DNA of 20,166 bases from an uncultured Oscillospiraceae bacterium (lineage in GTDB: Bacteria > Bacillota > Clostridia > Oscillospirales > Acutalibacteraceae), in NCBI GenBank assembly GCA_910588935.1, contig CAJUSM010000030.1, positions 12,927-33,092 of the forward strand, given 5' to 3'. Position numbers and translations under genes: made by a program. Below the pieces are notes generated by a model that saw only the letters and a list, made by a program, of their open reading frames with translations, ran no database searches and had not been told where the DNA came from. Of the stretch, positions 14,674-20,166 are shown one piece after another (position 1 is the stretch's first letter; each line of letters begins with the position of its first letter).

Positions 14674-16086
14674 TTAGGCCTCTATATGCCATTCAACGCC
14701 GCCGGCTGTATCCTTTACCACCACATGCCTGGCTGCCAGTTCATCCCGAATGGCGTCTGCCGCCGCCCAGTCCTTGGCTTTGCGGGCCTCTGCCCGTTTT
14801 TGAATCAGCGCCTGAATTTCCGCCTTCAGTTCCGGGGAGGCCTGGGCCTCCGGCTGACCCTCTCGCTGGGCCGCGGCCAGCAGGTCAAGGCCCAGCACCT
14901 GGTCAAAGTCTCCCGCCAACCAGCGCTTTGTCCCGTCATCCAGGGGAGACTTGAGCATGTCATAGAGTACTGTAATGGCCTGAGAAGTGTTCAGGTCATT
15001 GCCCAGGGCTTCGCGGAACTTCTCTTGGTAGGGCTTTGCCGCCGCCTGGTCCGGTTCCCCCTCTCCCAAGGCCCCAATCCGGGCAATTAGCTTCTGGTAG
15101 GCCTGGGCCGCGTTGTCCAAGCTCTCAAATGAAAAGGCGAGGGGCTTGCGGTAATGGGACTGAAGGCAGAACAGCCTGTACGCCAAGGGGTTATAGCCCT
15201 TTTCCTCCAGCAGGGAAACCGTAAGCTTTGCCCCCTTCGACTTGCTGATTTTCCCTCCCGCGTCGTTTAGGTGGAGCACATGGAACCAGTATTTGCACCA
15301 GGGATGGCCTAGGTAGGCCTCGCTTTGGGCGATCTCGTTGGTGTGGTGGGGGAACGCGTTGTCAATGCCCCCGCAGTGGATATCCAGGTATTCGCCCAGG
15401 TTCTTAATGCTGATGGCCGAGCATTCTATATGCCAGCCTGGGTAGCCCAAGCCCCAGGGGCTCTCCCATTTCAGCTCCTGGTCCTCAAACTTGGACTTGG
15501 TGAACCACAGCACAAAGTCCGCCTTATTCCGCTTGTTCCCGTCAGCCTCCACGCCCTCCCGAACGCCCACAGCCAGGTCGTCCCCGCTCTGGTTGCCGAA
15601 CACATAGTAATTTTCCAGCCGGGAGGTATCAAAGTAGACGTTTCCCCCCGCCTTGTACGCGTACCCTTTTTCCAGCAGGGCAGACACCATTTCGATAAAG
15701 TCCCCAATACAGCCGGTAGCGGGCACAACCGTATCTGGCCGGCGGATGTTCAGCTTTTTGCAGTCCGCAAAAAAGGCTTGGGTATAAAAGCGGGCGATCT
15801 CCATGGCTGTTTTATGCTCCCGCTTGGCGCCCTTCAGCATTTTGTCCTCCCCGCTGTCCGCGTCCGAGGTTAGATGCCCCACGTCTGTAATGTTCATTAC
15901 CCGGTCCACCTGGTACCCCAGGTAGGTTAGGGCCTTTTCCAGCACGTCTTCCATCATATACGAGCGCAGGTTGCCAATATGGGCGTAGTCGTACACAGTG
16001 GGCCCACAGGTATACATGCGTATTTTTCCAGGCTCATAGGGCGCCAGCTCTTCCTTTTTCATGGTCAGGCTATTGGTCAGGCGCAT
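14674..16086 (-). CDS. cysS: Cysteine--tRNA ligase
   Basis: Class I aminoacyl-tRNA synthetase that loads tRNA-Cys, in the cytoplasm. The 470-residue length is normal. It shows CGPTVYDYAHIGN with zinc ligand Cys27 and the HIGH-type motif HIGN (36-39), the further zinc site residues Cys222, His247/248 and Glu251, and KISKS (279-283) as the KMSKS loop. The C-terminal part is the helical anticodon-binding domain. The frame continues upstream to 16332, but that stretch lies inside cysE; the ATG at 16086 has AAAGGAAG in front and gives the standard N-terminus. It overlaps cysE by 17 nt, so the two are coupled. Confidence 0.96.
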   Translation of the reverse strand: MRLTNSLTMKKEELAPYEPGKIRMYTCGPTVYDYAHIGNLRSYMMEDVLEKALTYLGYQVDRVMNITDVGHLTSDADSGEDKMLKGAKREHKTAMEIARFYTQAFFADCKKLNIRRPDTVVPATGCIGDFIEMVSALLEKGYAYKAGGNVYFDTSRLENYYVFGNQSGDDLAVGVREGVEADGNKRNKADFVLWFTKSKFEDQELKWESPWGLGYPGWHIECSAISIKNLGEYLDIHCGGIDNAFPHHTNEIAQSEAYLGHPWCKYWFHVLHLNDAGGKISKSKGAKLTVSLLEEKGYNPLAYRLFCLQSHYRKPLAFSFESLDNAAQAYQKLIARIGALGEGEPDQAAAKPYQEKFREALGNDLNTSQAITVLYDMLKSPLDDGTKRWLAGDFDQVLGLDLLAAAQREGQPEAQASPELKAEIQALIQKRAEARKAKDWAAADAIRDELAARHVVVKDTAGGVEWHIEA

Positions 16087-16786
16087 TTTCAGCACTTCCT
16101 TTCTTAGGCGGGGCCTCGCTTTTTCCCCTGTCCTCTTTTTCCAATTGTGTCTCAACCCGTGCCCGCAAGCGCTCCAGCTCTGCCCGCAGCCGGCACAGCT
16201 CCATAGATACCGGATCCGCCACATGGATCTGGTCCAGCCTTTTGCTGGCGGGCTGGTCCGGCACCTTTTGCCCATCAATACGCACCACCCGGGCCGGCAC
16301 GCCCACAGCGGTAGCGTTGGGGGGCACCGCATCCAGCACCACCGCCCCCGCGGCTACCCGGGCGTTGTCCCCTACTTTAAAGGGGCCAAGCACCTTGGCC
16401 CCCGCTCCTACCAGCACGTTGTCCCCCAGGGTGGGGTGGCGCTTGCCCTGGTCCTTGCCGGTACCGCCCAGGGTCACGTTCTGGTAAATTGTACAATTGT
16501 CCCCGATCTCTGTGGTCTCGCCGATTACCACGCCCATGCCGTGGTCGATAAAAAGCCCCCGGCCTATTTTTGCTCCCGGATGGATCTCAATGCCCGTCCG
16601 CCGCCGGGCGCTTTGAGAGATGGCTCGGGCGATAAATTTCATGCCGTGGCGCTGGAACCAATTGGCCCGGCGGTAAGCCCGCACCGCTTTAAAACCGGCA
16701 TACAGAAAATATACCTCCAGCTTAGAACGGGCCGCCGGGTCCCGCTGCATAACGGCCTCCAAATCCTCCCGCAGTCTGTCAAACAA
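16070..16786 (-). CDS. cysE: Serine O-acetyltransferase
   Basis: CysE makes O-acetylserine from serine and acetyl-CoA, the first step of cysteine synthesis. The 238-residue protein has a helical N-terminal part (1-65) and a left-handed beta-helix of hexapeptide repeats (about 66-170) with the catalytic DHGMGVVIGE (Asp81, His82) and His117. After the helix comes a charged tail (about 195-238) predicted as coiled coil, longer than in minimal CysE proteins. The start is TTG, chosen because GAGGTGA lies six bases upstream. cysE followed by cysS is a common pairing in Bacillota. No T-box leader is visible in the 100 bases upstream, which hold only short G/C hairpins. Confidence 0.94.
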   Translation of the reverse strand: MFDRLREDLEAVMQRDPAARSKLEVYFLYAGFKAVRAYRRANWFQRHGMKFIARAISQSARRRTGIEIHPGAKIGRGLFIDHGMGVVIGETTEIGDNCTIYQNVTLGGTGKDQGKRHPTLGDNVLVGAGAKVLGPFKVGDNARVAAGAVVLDAVPPNATAVGVPARVVRIDGQKVPDQPASKRLDQIHVADPVSMELCRLRAELERLRARVETQLEKEDRGKSEAPPKKGSAENAPDQ

Positions 16787-16885
16787 TCCAAATCACCTCA
16801 CGGAAACGGGGGAGTATGCCCCCAATATTGGGCGGCCGCAGCCTGCCCTGTGCCATACTATGCGGGCCCCTAGGGGTTTGCCCGT

Positions 16886-17437
16886 TTACAGGCAGGGCTC
16901 CAACTTGGCAAGGATTTCCTGGTAGGAAACCGCCTCCAGGTCTTCCCCGGCCACCTCCAGCACCCGGGTGCCAAACCGGAACGCCCGGTTTTGCTCGGCA
17001 CCCTTTAAAAAGTCCTCCCAGGAAACCTCGGGCCTGGTTTTGTTCCCAGGGAGCAGAGCATTGCGCTGGGTATACCGGCGGTAGGCTGTTTGGGGGTCGC
17101 AGTCGAAATGGATGTTCAGGGCCTTAACGCCGTGTCGCTCCGTTAGTTCCTCCAGCAGGCCGATCATTTTTGTGCTGAAGATATACTCCGCCACGGTAAG
17201 CCCGCAGGTTGCCAAATGCTCTTCCAGCTCAAAGAGGAAGAGCTCATAGGGCATGGCCCGCATGGCAAGGGCAGCCGTAGGGTCTGCCCCCGAGGCCTCA
17301 ATAATCCCGCACACCTGGTCCAGCAGCCTATCGTAGCTGACCAAAGGAGCCCGCAGCCGCTTGGCCAGCCAGCCGGCAAAGGTAGATTTCCCTGTCGCGG
17401 GCATTCCAGAAATCAAAATTAAAGTTTTATCCGCCAT
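16886..17437 (-). CDS. Small P-loop kinase / AAA-type ATP-binding protein
   Basis: A 183-residue cytoplasmic protein with a Walker A motif GMPATGKST (11-19) right after the first strand, like AAA_33, zeta-toxin and nucleoside/antibiotic kinase folds. SYDRLLDQ in place of the usual substrate Asp motif and RRYTQRN as an arginine-rich lid fit a small-molecule kinase, but the substrate cannot be named. The ATG has GGAGG in front. It lies 100 bases upstream of cysE on the same strand and downstream of the PRPP-synthetase-like gene; cotranscription with either is possible. No antitoxin-like partner is next to it. Confidence 0.7.
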   Translation of the reverse strand: MADKTLILISGMPATGKSTFAGWLAKRLRAPLVSYDRLLDQVCGIIEASGADPTAALAMRAMPYELFLFELEEHLATCGLTVAEYIFSTKMIGLLEELTERHGVKALNIHFDCDPQTAYRRYTQRNALLPGNKTRPEVSWEDFLKGAEQNRAFRFGTRVLEVAGEDLEAVSYQEILAKLEPCL

Positions 17438-17553
17438 TATTCTTCCTCCTCTATGCTTATAATATCAACGAACAGTCCTCAGGGCTATTCAAAAGGTGAT
17501 TTGGCGCTTATCTTTTGAGAAAGCTCCCCAACAGAGCCTCTGGCTTCTCTGCC

Positions 17554-18732
17554 TTAAAAGCTTAGCTGCTGGTCCATAAACTCGGCCCGTTCTTCCCGCC
17601 GCTTTTCCAGCAGGGCTATCATCTTTTCGTGGGGGTCAATCAGCCGGCCAATGGCCATATCATGGTTTAAGGCCGAGATATAGTAAGAGATATACTTAGA
17701 CATATCTACCTCGTAAAACCAGGGCCGGTTTTTCAGCTCTTCGGTACGGTAGGTCAGGTTGGTGCCAAACACGCCGTCCAGCACCCCATCCCGGTAAGCC
17801 TTGTCAAAGGCCTCTAGGCCTTTGGCAAAAATAGCAAAGGTAGCAAAGGCAAAAAAGCGCTTTGCCCCCCGCTCTTTTACATTGTAAGCAATATCCAGCA
17901 TAGACTCGCCAGAGGAGATAATATCATCGGCCACGAAAACATCCTTCCCTTCCACGGCCGAGCCTAAGTACTCGTGGGCAACAATGGGGTTTCTGCCGTC
18001 TACCACCCGGGAGTAGTCCCGGCGCTTGTAGAACATGCCCATCTCCACCTCCAGCACCGAGGCATAAAACATGTTCCTGTCCAAGGCCCCCTCATCTGGG
18101 CTTACCACCATAAAGCTATCCCGGTCAATATTCAAATCCGGGAAGCTGCGGAACATTTTTTTAAGCACCTGGTAAGAGGGGCGCAGGCTGTCAAAGCCCA
18201 TAAGGGGCACGGCGTTTTGTACCCGGGGGTCGTGGGCGTCAAAGGTTACAACATTCTCCACACCCATGGCCTGGAGCTCCTGCAGGGCAAAGGCGCAGTC
18301 TAGGGACTCCCGGTAGTTTCTTCTGTGCTGCCGGCCGCCGTACAGCACAGGCATAATCACCGTAATCCGGTGGGCCTTGCCGCTGGCGGCCTGAATCAGC
18401 CGCTTTAGGTTTTGAAAATGGTCGTCTGGCGACATGTGGTTTTCCATGCCAAAATAGGGGTAGGTAGGGCTGTAATTGCCCACATCTACAATAAAGAACA
18501 GATCAAAGCCTCGCACTGTCTGCTCTATAATCCCTTTGGCATCGCCGGAAGAAAACCTGGGGCAGCTGCTTTTCAGGCAGAAGGTGTCGGCCTCCATGCC
18601 CGCCTCCCTTGCCCAACGCACTAGGTGCGCGTCGATTTTCCCGGCCAATTCCTCCGCGCCCTCCAGGGTAATAATCCCCAGGGGGGCCACTCGATTTTCG
18701 GGGCTGAAAAAGTACTGTGCCGTCTTGTCCAT
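17554..18732 (-). CDS. PRPP-synthetase-like phosphoribosyltransferase-fold protein
   Basis: A 392-residue protein resembling ribose-phosphate pyrophosphokinase. It has VFVADDIISSGES (PRPP loop, DD at 269-270), VVSPDEGALDRN (209-220) equivalent to the VVSPDxGG motif, VTFDAHDPRVQ (162-172) like the DLHxxQ segment, and YGGRQHRRNYRE (131-142) in the place of the ATP-binding YARQDRK. It is about 75 residues longer than standard Prs and the motifs are altered, so it is a divergent form and may have another substrate. The frame opens at a TTG (18792) without a ribosome binding site; the ATG at 18732 is preferred, though its AAGG is only 4 bases away and a better GGAAAGGA is 12 away. A promoter lies 65 bases upstream. 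Confidence 0.75.
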   Translation of the reverse strand: MDKTAQYFFSPENRVAPLGIITLEGAEELAGKIDAHLVRWAREAGMEADTFCLKSSCPRFSSGDAKGIIEQTVRGFDLFFIVDVGNYSPTYPYFGMENHMSPDDHFQNLKRLIQAASGKAHRITVIMPVLYGGRQHRRNYRESLDCAFALQELQAMGVENVVTFDAHDPRVQNAVPLMGFDSLRPSYQVLKKMFRSFPDLNIDRDSFMVVSPDEGALDRNMFYASVLEVEMGMFYKRRDYSRVVDGRNPIVAHEYLGSAVEGKDVFVADDIISSGESMLDIAYNVKERGAKRFFAFATFAIFAKGLEAFDKAYRDGVLDGVFGTNLTYRTEELKNRPWFYEVDMSKYISYYISALNHDMAIGRLIDPHEKMIALLEKRREERAEFMDQQLSF

Positions 18733-18796
18733 AAAACCTTGCCATCCTTTCCGGCAGCATAACGCTGCCCACGTCTTAGGCTTAAGCTTCAATGCA

Positions 18797-18825
18797 ATCT
18801 TACCACAAATTTGCTTTTTTTTCTA
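18797..18825 (-). promoter_or_regulatory. Extended -10 promoter of the PRPP-synthetase-like gene
   Basis: On the - strand TGG precedes TAAGAT (18797-18802), an extended -10 box, with a weak TAGAAA-type -35 about 17 bases upstream next to a run of eight A. The transcript would start near 18790 and have a leader of about 58 nt. The intergenic stretch 18826-19048 shows AAAGCC/GGCTTT and CGCC/GGCG hairpins (about 18963-19004) but no gene that I can support. Confidence 0.55.
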
Positions 18826-19048
18826 CCCTTATTTTCCGGGCCCTTTCGGTTTTTCGCATAAATATACATTTTGCACAAAGGGATTTTCTCCTTTGGAAAT
18901 CCCGCCGTGCGGAATTCACGGGACGCCAGGGCGGCAAGGGGAGAATACTGGCGGCGAAAAGGGCAAAGCCTTAGGGTTTGGGGGGCTTTCGCCTGAAAAG
19001 GCGGACAGAATCGGGCAAGAAAAGACAGGACTTTACTTCCCCCGCCAT

Positions 19049-19093
19049 GCTAAACTGGTACCGTTGCCAAACTATCAATTTTGAGATAAGGAG
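19049..19093 (+). promoter_or_regulatory. Candidate promoter and RBS of the transglutaminase-like gene
   Basis: TGC followed by TAAACT (19052-19057) forms an extended -10 without a clear -35. The ribosome binding site AAGGAG (19088-19093) sits six bases before the ATG at 19100 and fixes the start. Confidence 0.45.
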
Positions 19094-19099
19094 CCGCCT

Positions 19100-20008
19100 A
19101 TGCTTTCTGAAACCCTAAAACAGCACTACCTCTCCTCCGGAGTCTTTACCGATGCCGGCCTTTACGCCTCCTATTTCCGTTCCCTGCCCAGCGAACCCAA
19201 AGCTTTGGGGGACCTAATTAGCCATCAGATTATCCATCGGGTGACCCTGGCCCAAGGCAACGCCGGAGCCAACGCCGACCTGCGCTATGGCGACCTTTCC
19301 CACATCCCCTGGCACCGGCCGCCCTGCGACGATGACATTTACCTTACCGCCCCGGCCATAACCGCCGGCCTGTTCCACACAGACCGCCGAGGGTTTGTTC
19401 CCGACCGCGGGGTGGAAGACAAGCTGGTGCTTACCTGCCGGTTTGTGGCAGTGCTCATCGCCTCCATCTATAAGGCAAAGGGCATCCCCTGCCGGTGCCG
19501 GGCAGGTTTTGCCCCCTATCTGAGCCCTGGCGCCAGCCTGGACCATTGGATTAACCAGCTGTGGAGCGACCAGGAAAACCGGTGGATTACCTTTGACGCC
19601 GATGGCTTTTACGACGGCCTGAACCTGCCTGTTACACAGTATGATATGTCCCCAGATCAATTTGACTGGTCTGCCCAAGCCTGGCTGGATATCCGGTCTG
19701 GCCGTACCGACGGCGTGCGGTTCCTCTATGCCGATGGCCAGGGGACCTGTGGGCTGCGGTCGGTGGGAAGATATCTTGTATACGATTTTTATGCCCTGAT
19801 GAACCACGAAGTCTCCTATGTTTTCCATCCAAAAGCCATGGCCCCCTTCCTGTTGCGGGAGGAGGAATCCTTACCGGCAGGCCTGCTCTCTCTGCTGGAC
19901 CATCTGGCAGAGCTGCTGTTGGAGCCGGACGACCAGTTTGAACAGCTTTTGGCGCTGTGGGAGAACAGCAGGGAGCTCCGGCTGCTCTCCAGTCCTTTGG
20001 TACAGTAA
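19100..20008 (+). CDS. Transglutaminase-like (papain-fold) protein
   Basis: A 302-residue protein without signal peptide or membrane helix. It has the order Cys-His-Asp of the bacterial transglutaminase-like fold: Cys113 in VLTCRFVAVL, His149 in SLDHWINQLW, and Asp166 in WITFDAD. KGIPCRCRAGF after the Cys helix is the usual core of the family. Such proteins are mostly proteases or amidases rather than cross-linking enzymes; the substrate is unknown. The gene is transcribed divergently from the PRPP-synthetase-like gene with its own ribosome binding site. No partner gene lies on the + strand nearby within the window. Confidence 0.8.
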   Translation: MLSETLKQHYLSSGVFTDAGLYASYFRSLPSEPKALGDLISHQIIHRVTLAQGNAGANADLRYGDLSHIPWHRPPCDDDIYLTAPAITAGLFHTDRRGFVPDRGVEDKLVLTCRFVAVLIASIYKAKGIPCRCRAGFAPYLSPGASLDHWINQLWSDQENRWITFDADGFYDGLNLPVTQYDMSPDQFDWSAQAWLDIRSGRTDGVRFLYADGQGTCGLRSVGRYLVYDFYALMNHEVSYVFHPKAMAPFLLREEESLPAGLLSLLDHLAELLLEPDDQFEQLLALWENSRELRLLSSPLVQ

Positions 20009-20115
20009 TACCCAAAAAGGGCCAGCCCAAGACCCGCCACCCCCTATAAGCCCTGGTTTTGCCGTTCTCCCCGTGAAATGGGACTATCCGAAACGAGGAT
20101 TATATGAGGGGAAGT

Positions 20116-20162
20116 GGAAAAATTTCGTTAGGCTGCAGGATTGTCGGGATTTCATCCCGACA
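20116..20162. repeat. Second palindromic element with TTC loop
   Basis: The motif ggaaaaatttcgtta (20116-20130) is followed by a perfect 9-bp stem, TGTCGGGAT (20142-20150) with ATCCCGACA (20154-20162), around a TTC loop. It shares the lead motif and the loop with the element at 2700-2733. It might also act as terminator of the preceding gene, but the window ends four bases later. Confidence 0.4.
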
Positions 20163-20166
20163 TATT

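Noticed and set aside
16087..16332. N-terminal extension of CysS by about 80 residues
   Set aside because: The extension lies in cysE, lacks a ribosome binding site at its start and is not part of the CysRS fold; the ATG at 16086 fits family and context.
16061..16873. 270-codon open frame on the + strand opposite cysE
   Set aside because: Antisense shadow of cysE with no ribosome binding site or known domain.
16787..16885. T-box leader upstream of cysE-cysS
   Set aside because: The 100-base gap is too short and shows no T-box sequence or antiterminator, only short G/C hairpins.

Overview
The window looks like a chromosome segment of a fairly GC-rich member of the Clostridia (Bacillota), probably an Oscillospirales-type gut anaerobe. 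The reasons are the strong AGGAGG-type ribosome binding sites, several TTG starts, an RNase M5-type Toprim protein, a cysE-cysS pair and a complete set of Rnf ferredoxin:NAD+ oxidoreductase genes. This is inference from gene content; no 16S or other decisive marker is present.

Layout. (1) 1-452: the 3' end of a ribokinase on the + strand with a clear terminator. (2) 455-642: a short intergenic stretch with a speculative small RNA. (3) 643-2609: an ABC exporter on the - strand with a consensus promoter, a roughly 200-nt leader, an 18-codon leader ORF and three competing RNA arms that include the Shine-Dalgarno sequence. (4) 2700-2774: palindromic intergenic elements. (5) 2846-5334 (-): holA, then an RNase M5-like Toprim gene overlapping it by 4 nt, then a gene joining an N-terminal HEPN-like motif to two CBS domains. 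(6) 5457-13247 (-): the Rnf locus. A good sigma-A promoter at 13219-13247 drives rnfC-D-G-E-A, whose genes overlap or nearly touch. rnfB lies about 2.7 kb further on. Between rnfA and rnfB sit two tandem solute-binding-protein-like lipoprotein genes, the first intact and the second a decayed pseudogene. (7) 13270-16786 (-): a bidirectional-looking terminator, an M28 aminopeptidase, cysS and cysE. (8) 16886-18802 (-): a small P-loop kinase and a divergent PRPP-synthetase-like gene with its own promoter. (9) 19052-20008 (+): a transglutaminase-like protein. The last 150 bases hold another palindrome.

How the genes work together. Rnf couples reduced ferredoxin oxidation to NAD+ reduction and to ion export, so the central third of the window is the energy-conserving module of an anaerobe. 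CysE and CysS join cysteine precursor synthesis to cysteine charging. HolA (replication clamp loading) and the Toprim protein (RNA maturation) are housekeeping. The exporter is probably an inducible drug or peptide pump.

The strongest candidates for something undescribed are the leader-peptide attenuator of the exporter (2383-2479), the lipoprotein pair splitting the Rnf locus, and the HEPN-like/CBS fusion. I found no rRNA, tRNA, CRISPR array, insertion sequence or phage gene.
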